From assembly GCF_051962475.1 (NCBI RefSeq), contig NZ_JBQCCF010000016.1, forward strand, positions 62,001-126,000: 64,000 nucleotides of DNA, read 5' to 3'. The position numbers and the translations under genes are program-made. Position 1 is the stretch's first letter. Each line of letters begins with the position of its first letter. Under the pieces are notes generated by a model. It was not told where the DNA came from and searched no databases. It saw only the letters and a list, made by a program, of their open reading frames with translations. Source of the DNA: Dyella_A sp051962475 (GTDB lineage: Bacteria > Pseudomonadota > Gammaproteobacteria > Xanthomonadales > Rhodanobacteraceae). Shown here one piece after another: positions 1 through 8,395 of this stretch.

Positions 1-1
1 G

Positions 2-814
2 GTGCAGTGGTCATTTGGCTGCGTGGGCAGCGACCCGGCGCGCTACGTCAGCAGCGGCGATGCGATCAACGGTGCCTTTTCGCCGATCAACGACGCACAT
101 CACTTCGGCGGCGTGGTGCAGAACATGTACCGCGACTGGTTCGCCGAACCGGCGTTGACGACCGATGGCACCACGCCGATGCAGCTGTCGATGTGGGTGC
201 ACTTCGGCACCAATTACGAGAATGCGTTCTGGGACGGCTCAGAGATGGTATTCGGCGACGGCGACCAGTACTTCTATCCGTTCGTGGTGCTGGACATCAC
301 CGGCCACGAAATCAGCCACGGTTTTACCGAACAGCACTCGGGCCTGGAATACACCGCGCAGTCTGGTGGCATGAACGAGGCATTCTCCGACATGGCCGGT
401 GAGGCGGTGAAGTTCTACGACCGTGGCAGCAACGACTTCATGGTCGGTGCCGACATCGTCAAGCCGGCCACGGTGCCATTGCTGGGTCTGCCGGCATTGC
501 GCGACATGTGCACGCCGAGCAACGACGGCTATTCGATCGACAGCGCTGCGGACTACCGTGACGGGATCGACGTGCACTACTCCAGTGGCGTGTACAACCG
601 CGCGTTCTGCACGCTGGCGACCACCAGCGGCTGGGATACCCGCAAGGCGTTCGAGGTATTCCATGACGCCAACGCGCTGTACTGGGGGCCGAGCGAAACT
701 TTCGACAGCGGCGCCTGTGGCGTCGAGACGGCCGCTGGCGATCGTGGCTATACAGTGGCCGATGTCACCGCCGCCTTCGCTGCAGTTGGCGTGAGCTGCC
801 AGCCCCCGCGCTGA
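2..814 (+). CDS. M4 family (thermolysin-like) metallopeptidase, 5'-truncated by the window edge
   Basis: Extracellular zinc endopeptidase of the thermolysin family. The frame is open to the window edge, so the true start, signal peptide and propeptide lie upstream. Only the catalytic region (about 270 residues) is visible. The zinc motif HEISH is near residue 102 and the third ligand sits in the following GGMNEAFSD segment, the classic M4 arrangement. A later HYSSGVYNRAF segment matches the family's conserved substrate-binding histidine region. Cysteines near the end suggest a disulphide-bonded secreted enzyme. M4 enzymes are typical type II secretion substrates and a complete T2SS operon begins about 2.6 kb downstream, so export by that system is a reasonable inference. 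The family assignment is firm. The substrate is unknown. Confidence 0.93.
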   Translation: MQWSFGCVGSDPARYVSSGDAINGAFSPINDAHHFGGVVQNMYRDWFAEPALTTDGTTPMQLSMWVHFGTNYENAFWDGSEMVFGDGDQYFYPFVVLDITGHEISHGFTEQHSGLEYTAQSGGMNEAFSDMAGEAVKFYDRGSNDFMVGADIVKPATVPLLGLPALRDMCTPSNDGYSIDSAADYRDGIDVHYSSGVYNRAFCTLATTSGWDTRKAFEVFHDANALYWGPSETFDSGACGVETAAGDRGYTVADVTAAFAAVGVSCQPPR

Positions 815-907
815 TCCCTAACTGCCCGGCGCGTCATCGCGCGCGGGCGAGCCCACCTTTGCGAACGTCACGCCGCAGTCGGCGTGCGTCGTCTCCCCGT
901 GATCACG

Positions 908-937
908 GGCGCCCCTCCGCGCGGCGGAGCGGGCGCC
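908..937 (+). terminator. GC-rich hairpin between the M4 peptidase and the adhesin
   Basis: Arms GGCGCCCCTCCGC (908-920) and GCGGAGCGGGCGCC (924-937) pair over about 13 bp with one bulged base and a very short loop. No T-run follows. It ends only about 20 bases before the adhesin start, just before the AGGAAA ribosome-binding site. It may therefore be a weak terminator for the peptidase or a 5' UTR structure controlling the adhesin. Confidence 0.4.
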
Positions 938-957
938 ACGATGCAGGAAATTCATCC

Positions 958-3204
958 ATGAACAAGATCTACAGCAAGGTTTGGAATCGTGCGCTCGGCA
1001 CTCTGGTGGTGGCCAGCGAACTGGCCTCGTCACGTCGTGCCGGCGGCCGTCGCTCGGCCGTGGTCGGTGCCGTCGGTGCGCTGCTGCTCGGCACGCTGCT
1101 GGCCGCTGCACCGGTCGGTGCCGTGCACGCGCAGCAGGTGCCAGATGCCTGCGTGCTGAGCAGCGCTGGCGAAGTGGTGCCGGCCGACAACGACACGCTG
1201 TCGTGCGGCCCCAACCAGAGCGTCAGCGGCGCCGGCGCCACCGCCGTGGGCGCCAATGCGGTAGCCACCGGCGTGCAGGCGACCGCGCTGGGCCAGGGCA
1301 GCAACGCGCTGGCCGACTACAGCACCGCGCTGGGCGGCGTGTACACGGTGGACGGCGTCGACTACGCCACCGAGGCCAGCGGCGTCGGTGCCAGCGCGTT
1401 CGGCGCGGGTGCCGGCGCGGACGGCGCCAACAGCACCGCCGTGGGCGCGCTCTCGTATGCCACCGGCGTCAATGCCTTCGCCGGCGGCTACAACGCCGGT
1501 GCCGACGGCTACAACAGCGTGGCGCTGGGCGCCAACGCGCAGGCGTCCGACCGCGGCAGCATCGCCATCGGCGGCGGCGATCCCGACCCTGACAACAACA
1601 ACCTGGCCACCGAGGCACAGGGCGAAGGATCGATTGCGATCGGCTCGGTAGCCGCCGCTGAGGGCCGCGGAGCGACGGTGCTCGGCTACCAGAGCGCTGG
1701 CATCGGCGACAATGCCACTGCCATCGGCAACGGTGCCTTTGCCATCGGAGCCGGCGCCACCTCGATCGGCGGCGCTGCCTATACCGGTGCCGACTCGGCC
1801 ACGGCCATCGGCAACAACGCCGCCTCATCGGGACAGGGCGCGACGGCGATCGGTGCAGACAGCTCCGCCGACGGCACCTTGGCGATAGGCATCGGCGGTC
1901 AGGACAGCAACGGCAATGGCGGTGCGGCCTCGCAGCAGTCCGTGGCGATTGGCTTCAACAGCGGCGCAGTAGGAACGGCCGGCACCTCGGTCGGTGGATA
2001 TAGCGTTGCGGCAGGCTTTCTCTCATCGGCGTTCGGTTACAGCGCCTCGGCCATTGGTGACTATTCGCTGGCGGCCGGCCTGGGCGCGATGAGCATGGGC
2101 GAGGACTCTGTCGCTCTGGGTGATTCGGCTGAGGCCGATGGCGCCTCCAGCGTGGCGCTGGGCGCCGGGTCGGTGGCAGACCAGGACAACACCATCTCCA
2201 TCGGCAGCGCCGGGGCGGAGCGCCGCCTGGTCAACCTGGCCGAGGGCATCGACCCGACCGATGCGGTAAACATGCGGCAGTTCACGGCCTTCGCTGACGA
2301 TTTCCAGTCGCAACTCGACGCACTGGTCAATGCGGCCGTGAATGCCCAGTACACCGCGATCGACGGGGCTGGCGACGGCAGCGACACGGCATCCGTCAAT
2401 ACCGGCAGCAAGGGGGTCGCGATCGGCTCAAACGCCGAAGCAGGCGGCGACCATGGCACGGCCGTGGGCGGCGACAGCTACGCCGCCGGCCCGAACGACA
2501 CCGCGATCGGCGGCAACGCCAAGGTCAATGCCGACGGCAGTACGGCGGTCGGTGCCAATTCCACCATTGCCGTGGCGGCGACCAATGCCGTAGCAGTGGG
2601 CGAAAGCGCGTCGGTGACCGCCGCGTCAGGAACCGCCATCGGCCAAGCCGCTTCGGTGACGGCCGTCAACGCCGTCGCGCTGGGTCAGGGTTCGGTCGCC
2701 GATCGCGCCAACACGGTGTCGGTGGGTACGGTAGCCAACCCGCGACAGATCACCAACGTGGCGGCTGGCACGCAAGCGACCGATGCGGCCAACGTGGGCC
2801 AGGTCGACGAGGCATTGGCCACGGCCAAGACCTATGCCGACGCGGGTGACGTGCAGACCCTCAACGCGGCCAAGGCATATGCCGATCAGAAGGTTCTCAA
2901 CGGTGGCGTGAGCCAGGCGGATTTCAACAGCTTCCGTAACCAGGTCGACGATCGGTTCCGCACCGTCGACAAGCGGCTGGACCAGGTAGGGGCGATGGGG
3001 TCGGCAATGTCGCAGATGGCCTTCAGCACCCAGGGAATCAATCAGCCCAACCGGTTGGGTGTGGGTGTGGGCGGCTACGGTGGTCGCACGGCGCTGGCGG
3101 TGGGTTACTCGCGTCAGGTCGGCAGCAACGCCAACGTGACCTTCGGTGGTGCGGTCAGTGGCAATGAGAGCAGCGCCGGCGTGGGCGTGGGTATCGGCTG
3201 GTAA
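958..3204 (+). CDS. Trimeric autotransporter adhesin (YadA/Ata-like)
   Basis: Surface adhesin of the type Vc secretion family, 748 residues. The ATG at 958 is preceded by AGGAAA and gives an N-terminus MNKIYSKVWNRALGTLVVASE, the extended signal peptide region typical of these proteins; this settles the start over an in-frame ATG at 859. Residues about 60-400 and 470-580 are left-handed beta-roll head repeats with recurring (T/S)A(I/V)G units. Two head-to-stalk connectors (NTISIG...RRLVNLAEG..TDAVN near 407-442; NTVSVG...RQITNVAAGT.ATDAAN near 581-610) frame the second head. A short coiled-coil stalk leads to the YadA membrane anchor at about 680-748, ending in aromatic W as outer-membrane barrels do. 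The product probably forms a short trimeric fibre for attachment or autoaggregation. Confidence 0.93.
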   Translation: MNKIYSKVWNRALGTLVVASELASSRRAGGRRSAVVGAVGALLLGTLLAAAPVGAVHAQQVPDACVLSSAGEVVPADNDTLSCGPNQSVSGAGATAVGANAVATGVQATALGQGSNALADYSTALGGVYTVDGVDYATEASGVGASAFGAGAGADGANSTAVGALSYATGVNAFAGGYNAGADGYNSVALGANAQASDRGSIAIGGGDPDPDNNNLATEAQGEGSIAIGSVAAAEGRGATVLGYQSAGIGDNATAIGNGAFAIGAGATSIGGAAYTGADSATAIGNNAASSGQGATAIGADSSADGTLAIGIGGQDSNGNGGAASQQSVAIGFNSGAVGTAGTSVGGYSVAAGFLSSAFGYSASAIGDYSLAAGLGAMSMGEDSVALGDSAEADGASSVALGAGSVADQDNTISIGSAGAERRLVNLAEGIDPTDAVNMRQFTAFADDFQSQLDALVNAAVNAQYTAIDGAGDGSDTASVNTGSKGVAIGSNAEAGGDHGTAVGGDSYAAGPNDTAIGGNAKVNADGSTAVGANSTIAVAATNAVAVGESASVTAASGTAIGQAASVTAVNAVALGQGSVADRANTVSVGTVANPRQITNVAAGTQATDAANVGQVDEALATAKTYADAGDVQTLNAAKAYADQKVLNGGVSQADFNSFRNQVDDRFRTVDKRLDQVGAMGSAMSQMAFSTQGINQPNRLGVGVGGYGGRTALAVGYSRQVGSNANVTFGGAVSGNESSAGVGVGIGW

Positions 3205-3228
3205 AACCGCTCGTACGATTGTGCGTGA

Positions 3229-3261
3229 GGGGCCGGCACCGCAGGGCGCTGGCCCCTTTTT
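3229..3261 (+). terminator. Rho-independent terminator after the adhesin
   Basis: Arms GGGGCCGGC (3229-3237) and GCTGGCCCC (3248-3256) pair with one G-U and are followed directly by five T residues. The structure lies 24 bases after the adhesin stop codon. Confidence 0.85.
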
Positions 3262-3387
3262 GTGAACCGCGGCGCGCTGCCACGTGCGCCGGCAACGATG
3301 GGATGTGTTAACAATGCGGGTCCTGATCGGCGCGGGGGTGTCGACAGAAAACGTGGATGGGTCGAGGCAGTGGAAGTGGGGTGGGTG

Positions 3388-5124
3388 ATGGTGTCAGTGA
3401 TGACCGCGTCGGGGGCCGCTGTGCCGACGGAAATGATCGATCGGGAGGAGGCCGTGTGCACCCTGCTGGTCGCGCGCGGCGCGCTGAAGGACAGCGACCT
3501 CGCCCGAGCCCGCCGGCTGCACGAAGAAGCCCCCGAAGGCACGCTCACCGCGCTGATGGCGCGGCTGGGCCTGGTTTCCGAACGTGACCTCGCTCTGGCC
3601 TGGTCCGAGTTGCTCGGCGCGCCGCTGGTATCGACTCGCGAAGCGCCCGATCTGCCGCCGACCGAGCTGGACATCTCCGCACGCTTCCTGAAGCAGCAGC
3701 ACGTGGTGCCGATGCGCCACGGTGAAGATGGCCTCGCGTTGATTGTTTCCGACCCGGCCGATCCGTACCCGCTCGACGCCGTACAGCTGGCCGCCGGCAA
3801 GCCGGTGACGCTGTGCATCGGCCTGCGCTCGGAGATCGACGACTTGATCGAGCGCTACTACGGCCAGGGCCGTTCTGCGATGGGCTCGATCGTGGAGAAC
3901 CTCGACGGCGCCGGTGCCACCGAGGAGGAAGACGTCGAGCACCTGCGCGACCTTGCCTCCGAGGCTCCCGTTATCCGGCTGGTGAACCTGATCCTGCAGC
4001 GCGCGGTGGAGCAGCGCGCCTCCGACGTGCACATCGAGCCGTTCGAGAACCGCCTTAAAGTGCGCTACCGCATCGATGGCGTGCTGCACGAAGTGGAGGC
4101 GCCGCCATCGTCATCCACCGCCGCGGTGATCAGCCGCGTCAAGATCATGGCCAAGCTCAACATAGCCGAGCGCCGCCTGCCGCAGGACGGCCGCATCCAG
4201 TTGCGCGTGCAGGGCAAGGAGCTGGACCTGCGCGTGTCGACCGTGCCCACCGCGTTCGGCGAATCGGTGGTGATGCGTATCCTGGACCGCGAGTCGGTGG
4301 TGTTCGACTTCGCCTCGCTGGGCTTCACCGACAACTTCCAGCAGCGCTTCGTCGATGTGCTGCAGCGCCCGCACGGCATTTTGCTGGTCACCGGCCCCAC
4401 CGGCTCGGGCAAGACCACCACGCTGTACACCGCGCTGTCGCAGATCAACACGCCGGACGTGAAGATCATCACCGTCGAGGATCCGGTCGAGTACCAGCTC
4501 GAAGGCATCAACCAGATCCAGGTGAAGCCGCAGATCGGGCTGGATTTCGCCGGCGCGCTGCGCTCGATCATGCGCCAGGACCCGGACGTGATCATGATCG
4601 GCGAGATGCGCGACCTGGAAACCTGCCGCATCGCGATCCAGTCCGCGCTCACCGGCCACCTGGTGCTGTCCACCCTGCACACCAATTCCGCCGCCGGCGG
4701 CGTCACCCGGCTCCTTGATATGGGTGTCGAGGACTACCTGCTCGGCTCCACCGTCAACGGCATCCTGGCGCAGCGGCTGGTGCGCCGGCTCGATCCGGAG
4801 ACCGCGATCCCGTACGAACCCTCGCCCGAGGTGATTGCCGAATTCGAGCTGGAGAAATACACCAGCGAGCGACCGATCCGCCTGTGGAAGCCGGGCACCA
4901 GCGCCGCCAACCCCACCGGCTACCGCGGCCGTCGCGCGATCATGGAATTCCTGGTGATGACCGATCCGCTGCGCCGGCTGATCATGCAGCGCGCCGACGC
5001 CGGCGAAATCGAACGCGCCGCCCGCGCCGAGGGCATGCGCACCATGTACGAGGACGGCATCGCCAAGGCGGTGGCCGGCGTGACCACGCTGGAAGAGGTC
5101 CTGCGCGTGACGCAGGAAGGCTGA
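3388..5124 (+). CDS. gspE: Type II secretion ATPase GspE (XpsE-type)
   Basis: Cytoplasmic hexameric ATPase that powers pseudopilus assembly in the type II secretion system, 578 residues from the ATG at 3388 (behind a G-rich GGAAGTGGGGTGGG stretch). In-frame ATGs at 3400 and 3433 are possible alternatives. The N-terminal GspE domain (about 20-150) is the part that docks on GspL. The catalytic domain carries Walker A GPTGSGKTTT near 336, an Asp/His box region, and Walker B DVIMIGEMRD near 400. The tetracysteine zinc module usual in GspE is absent: the segment after LAQRLVRRL has DPETAIPYEP and RLWKPGTSAANPTGYRG in place of CxxC pairs. It is the first gene of the operon and its stop is one base before the gspF start. 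Confidence 0.95.
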   Translation: MVSVMTASGAAVPTEMIDREEAVCTLLVARGALKDSDLARARRLHEEAPEGTLTALMARLGLVSERDLALAWSELLGAPLVSTREAPDLPPTELDISARFLKQQHVVPMRHGEDGLALIVSDPADPYPLDAVQLAAGKPVTLCIGLRSEIDDLIERYYGQGRSAMGSIVENLDGAGATEEEDVEHLRDLASEAPVIRLVNLILQRAVEQRASDVHIEPFENRLKVRYRIDGVLHEVEAPPSSSTAAVISRVKIMAKLNIAERRLPQDGRIQLRVQGKELDLRVSTVPTAFGESVVMRILDRESVVFDFASLGFTDNFQQRFVDVLQRPHGILLVTGPTGSGKTTTLYTALSQINTPDVKIITVEDPVEYQLEGINQIQVKPQIGLDFAGALRSIMRQDPDVIMIGEMRDLETCRIAIQSALTGHLVLSTLHTNSAAGGVTRLLDMGVEDYLLGSTVNGILAQRLVRRLDPETAIPYEPSPEVIAEFELEKYTSERPIRLWKPGTSAANPTGYRGRRAIMEFLVMTDPLRRLIMQRADAGEIERAARAEGMRTMYEDGIAKAVAGVTTLEEVLRVTQEG

Positions 5125-5125
5125 C

Positions 5126-6343
5126 GTGGCGCAGTTCCGCTACCGCGCGGTCAGCGACGCCGGGGACATGCTGCAGGGGCAGATGGAGGCGGCCTCGGTC
5201 GAGGACGTGATCGCGCGCCTGCAGGACCAGGGCCATACACCGCTGGAGGCCGCGCCCGCCGATGCGCCGGGCGGCGGCAGTGGCCTGGCTGCGCTGTTCG
5301 CGCGCGGCCCGTTCTCGGGCGACCAGCTGGCCCAGTTCACCCATCAGCTCGCCACTCTGCTCGGTGCCGGCCAGCCGCTCGATCGCGCGCTCGGCATCCT
5401 GCTGGAGCTGCCCGAGGGCGAGCGGGCGAAGAAGCTGATCGAGCGCGTGCGCGACCGCGTGCGCGGCGGCACCACGCTGTCGCAGGCGCTGGACGAGGAG
5501 CACGGCGTGTTCCCCAAGCTGTACATCTCGTTGGTGCGTGCGGGCGAGGCGGGTGGCTCGCTGGAGGAGACGCTGCGACGCCTGGCCGATTACCTGGAAC
5601 GCGCGCAGCAATTGCGCGGCAGCATCGTCAACGCGCTGATCTATCCGGCCTTCCTGCTGGTCGGCGTGCTCGGCTCGCTGGTACTGCTGCTGGCCTACGT
5701 GGTGCCGCAGTTCGTGCCGATCTTCCAGGACATGCAGGTGCCGATCCCGCTGATCACCCAGGCGGTGCTCGGCCTGGGCAACCTGATCCAGGGCTGGTGG
5801 TGGCTGATCGTCTTGCTCATCGGCGGCGGCGCGCTCTTCTGGCGTGCGCGTCTGCGCGACCCGTCGGCGCGGCTGGCCTGGCACGCCAAGCTGCTCAACA
5901 TGCGCGTAGTCGGGCCGCTGCTGCTGAAGGTGGAGACCGCGCGCATCGCGCGCACGCTGGGTACCTTGCTGAAGAACGGCGTGCCGCTCTTGTCCTCGCT
6001 CACCATCGCGCGCCAGGTCACCGCGAACCGCGCGCTGGACGAAGCGCTCGCCACCGCCGCCGAGCAGGTCAAGGGCGGCGCCGGGCTCGGCTTCGCGCTC
6101 TCGCAATCGCAGCGCTTTCCGCGGCTTGCCCTGCAGATGGTGCAGGTGGGCGAGGAGGCCGGCCAGCTGGACACCATGCTGCTGAAGGTGGCAGACACCT
6201 TCGAGCTGGAAAGCAAGCGCGCGATCGATCGGCTGCTCGCCGCGCTGGTGCCGGCGCTGACCATCGTCATGACCGTGCTGGTGGCGATCATCATGGCGGC
6301 GATCCTGCTGCCGCTGCTCAGCCTCACCAGCAACATCCAGTGA
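5126..6343 (+). CDS. gspF: Type II secretion inner-membrane platform protein GspF
   Basis: Polytopic inner-membrane platform protein, 405 residues, thought to couple GspE to pseudopilin assembly. It starts with GTG one base after the gspE stop. Two tandem T2SSF domains (about 65-190 and 265-395) share the repeat pattern (F)xxQLAxLL.AG.PL..AL versus IARTLGTLLKNGVPLLSSL. Hydrophobic membrane segments lie near 165-190, 218-240 and 370-395. Length and domain plan match GspF fully. Confidence 0.96.
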   Translation: MAQFRYRAVSDAGDMLQGQMEAASVEDVIARLQDQGHTPLEAAPADAPGGGSGLAALFARGPFSGDQLAQFTHQLATLLGAGQPLDRALGILLELPEGERAKKLIERVRDRVRGGTTLSQALDEEHGVFPKLYISLVRAGEAGGSLEETLRRLADYLERAQQLRGSIVNALIYPAFLLVGVLGSLVLLLAYVVPQFVPIFQDMQVPIPLITQAVLGLGNLIQGWWWLIVLLIGGGALFWRARLRDPSARLAWHAKLLNMRVVGPLLLKVETARIARTLGTLLKNGVPLLSSLTIARQVTANRALDEALATAAEQVKGGAGLGFALSQSQRFPRLALQMVQVGEEAGQLDTMLLKVADTFELESKRAIDRLLAALVPALTIVMTVLVAIIMAAILLPLLSLTSNIQ

Positions 6344-6389
6344 CCGGCGCTGTCCCATGTATCCGTTCCGTATGACCCGAGGTAATCCC

Positions 6390-6815
6390 ATGCAGTCCAG
6401 GTCTTTCCGTTCCGCGCGCCGCAGCGCCGGTTTCACCCTGCTCGAAATGCTCGCCGTGATCGTGCTGATCGGCATCATCGGCGCCGTCGTGGTCACCCAG
6501 GTCGGCAAGAACGTGGACAAGGGCAAGTACGGCGCCGGCAAGGCGCAGCTCACCACGCTCGGCCAGAAGGTGGAGAACTACGCGTTGGACAACGGCACGC
6601 CGCCGCACCAGCTCGAAGATCTGGTCACCAAACCGTCCAATGCCGCGAACTGGCAGGGCCCGTACGCCAAGGCTTCCGACCTGAAGGATCCGTGGGGTCA
6701 TGCGTTCGGCTACAAGTATCCCGGCGAGCACGGCAGTTTCGACCTGATCTTCTATGGTCAGGACGGCCAGCCAGGCGGCGATGGCTTCAGCAAGGACATC
6801 GGCAACTGGGAATAA
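6390..6815 (+). CDS. gspG: Major pseudopilin GspG
   Basis: Major pseudopilin of the type II secretion pseudopilus, 141 residues. The prepilin cleavage site is plain: RRSAG|FTLLEMLAVIVLIGIIGA, with the conserved Glu at +5 and a hydrophobic helix. The ATG at 6390 is chosen because GAGG lies 6-9 bases upstream and gives a normal leader length; ATGs at 6357 and 6372 would lengthen the leader. The C-terminal part (DPWGHAFGYKYPGEHGSFDLIFYGQDGQPGGDG) matches the calcium-binding beta region conserved in GspG. A peptidase (GspO/PilD) must act on it but is not encoded in this window. Confidence 0.96.
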   Translation: MQSRSFRSARRSAGFTLLEMLAVIVLIGIIGAVVVTQVGKNVDKGKYGAGKAQLTTLGQKVENYALDNGTPPHQLEDLVTKPSNAANWQGPYAKASDLKDPWGHAFGYKYPGEHGSFDLIFYGQDGQPGGDGFSKDIGNWE

Positions 6816-6840
6816 GCTCCCGCCTGCCCGGCCGAATACG

Positions 6841-7314
6841 GTGAACGCCCGTCCAGCCCTTCGCCCTGCCGGCGTGCCGCATGCGCGCGGCTTCACCCTG
6901 TTCGAGATGCTGGCGGTGATCCTGCTGATCGGCATCGCGGCGGCGGCGGTGTCGGTGTCGGTATCGCAGGGGCTTAAGGGCGCACGGGTGAGTGCGGCCA
7001 GCGGCGAGCTCGCCGCCGCGCTGCGTGCGACCCGCGCCGAGGCGATCGTGAAGGGTCAGGAGCAGCACTTCGACGTGGACACCCGCGCCGGCAGCTATCG
7101 CGGTGCAAACGGGCGCTCCGTGCGGCTGCCGGACGGCCTGGCGGTGAGCATCACCAGCGCCAAGGAAGACCAGGTCGGCCCCGGCGTGGGGCGCATCCGC
7201 TTCTTTCCTGATGGCAGCTCCACCGGCGGCCACGTCACCTTGCAGCAGGGCCAGCGCCGCTGGCAGGTCAACGTGGCGTGGCTCACCGGCGCGGTCAGCG
7301 TGGAGCAACCGTGA
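6841..7314 (+). CDS. gspH: Minor pseudopilin GspH
   Basis: Minor pseudopilin, 157 residues from a GTG at 6841. It has a type IV prepilin signal HARG|FTLFEMLAVILLIGIAAAA followed by a GspH-type beta domain (AALRATRAEAIVKGQEQHFDVD...RIRFFPDGSSTGGHV). No strong Shine-Dalgarno is seen. An in-frame GTG at 6874 would give a very short leader, and an ATG at 6754 would overlap gspG. Its stop (7312-7314) overlaps the gspI ATG, so translation is probably coupled. Confidence 0.9.
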   Translation: MNARPALRPAGVPHARGFTLFEMLAVILLIGIAAAAVSVSVSQGLKGARVSAASGELAAALRATRAEAIVKGQEQHFDVDTRAGSYRGANGRSVRLPDGLAVSITSAKEDQVGPGVGRIRFFPDGSSTGGHVTLQQGQRRWQVNVAWLTGAVSVEQP

Positions 7315-7730
7315 TGTCGCCGCATCGCGCCCGCGGCTTCAGCCTGATCGAGGTGATCGCGGCGCTGCTGTTGCTGGCGATCACCTTCACCGCGCTGATG
7401 AAGGTGGCCGGCGGTGCGATCGGGCTGACCCAGCACGCCGCGCAGCGCAGCGAGGCGGCGATGTGGGCGCGCAGCCTGCTCGACAGCGCTTTCGTCACCG
7501 AGCCGCTGCGCGCAGGCACCCGTAGCGGCACGTTCAACCAGCAGTACCGCTGGCAATTGCAGGTGACGCCGTGGAATCCGGGCGGCAAGCCGGTTCCGAA
7601 CGCGCCGCTGCAGCTGTACCAACTCGATCTGGACGTGCGCTGGAACGGCGCCGGCCACGATCAGGTGGCGCACTTCAGCACGCTGCGCGTGGGGGTGCCC
7701 GCCGCCGCCGCACCCGGAGCCGCGCCGTGA
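7314..7730 (+). CDS. gspI: Minor pseudopilin GspI
   Basis: Minor pseudopilin of the pseudopilus tip complex (with GspJ, K and H), 138 residues. It shows the prepilin signal RARG|FSLIEVIAALLLLAITFTA with Glu5 retained and a C-terminal GspI domain (WARSLLDSAF...GTFNQQYRWQL...LYQLDLDVRW). Start ATG 7314 overlaps the gspH stop as TGATG. The next gene begins inside its last codons. Confidence 0.94.
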   Translation: MSPHRARGFSLIEVIAALLLLAITFTALMKVAGGAIGLTQHAAQRSEAAMWARSLLDSAFVTEPLRAGTRSGTFNQQYRWQLQVTPWNPGGKPVPNAPLQLYQLDLDVRWNGAGHDQVAHFSTLRVGVPAAAAPGAAP

Positions 7731-8395
7731 GGCGCGCGGCGGGCTTCAGCCTGCTCGAGGTGCTGGCGGCGCTGGTGCTGCTCACCCTGCTGCTGCTCGG
7801 GGTGTATTCGGGCATCCGCACCGCCACCCACAGCGTGCGCTCGGGCACCGCTGCGGTGGAACGGCTCGATCAGGTGCGCTCCTCGCAGCAGCTGCTACGG
7901 CGCGAGCTGGCGCAAACCATGGTGGCGCCGATCGGCCACGACGAAAACGGCGACAGCGTGTTCTTTCAAGGCAAGGCGCGCAGCATGCGCTTCGTCGCGC
8001 CGTTGCCGGGCTACCTCGATCAGCTCGGGCCGCAGCTGATGGCGCTCTCGCTGGTCGACGACGGCCACGGCGCGCTGCGGCTGCAGATGCAGCTGGCGAT
8101 GCTGCCGCCGGACGGCAGCGCGCCCAAGCCACTGGGCAAGCCGCAGTTGTTGCTCGACCACATCAAGAGCGGCAGCTTCCAGTACAGGGGCGTCGACGCC
8201 CAGGGCCGCCCCGGCGACTGGCAGGACCGCTGGCCCGACGGCCGCCTGCTGCCGCAGCTGGTGCGGGTCGAATTGACTCCGCTGGGCACCACGCCCTGGC
8301 CGCAGCTCACCGTGCCGCTGCGCATCGATCCATCCAGCGGACTGATGCTGCAGGGGCCGCTGCAGCGCCTGCGCGGCATGGGCGGTGGCCAATGA
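7727..8395 (+). CDS. gspJ: Minor pseudopilin GspJ
   Basis: Minor pseudopilin, 222 residues from a GTG at 7727 that overlaps the gspI stop (GTGA). This start gives MRRAAG|FSLLEVLAALVLLTLLLLG, a normal prepilin leader; an in-frame ATG at 7571 would lie deep within gspI. The rest matches GspJ: a long amphipathic helix, then a beta domain with RRELAQTMVAPIGHDENGDSVFF and a C-terminal PLRIDPSSGLMLQGPL. It joins GspI and GspK in the tip complex. Confidence 0.94.
   Translation: MRRAAGFSLLEVLAALVLLTLLLLGVYSGIRTATHSVRSGTAAVERLDQVRSSQQLLRRELAQTMVAPIGHDENGDSVFFQGKARSMRFVAPLPGYLDQLGPQLMALSLVDDGHGALRLQMQLAMLPPDGSAPKPLGKPQLLLDHIKSGSFQYRGVDAQGRPGDWQDRWPDGRLLPQLVRVELTPLGTTPWPQLTVPLRIDPSSGLMLQGPLQRLRGMGGGQ

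Noticed and set aside
4982..6556. Minus-strand open frame of 524 codons opposite gspF
   Set aside because: GspF on the plus strand is complete. The antisense product is Arg/Gln/His-rich low complexity with no ribosome-binding site.
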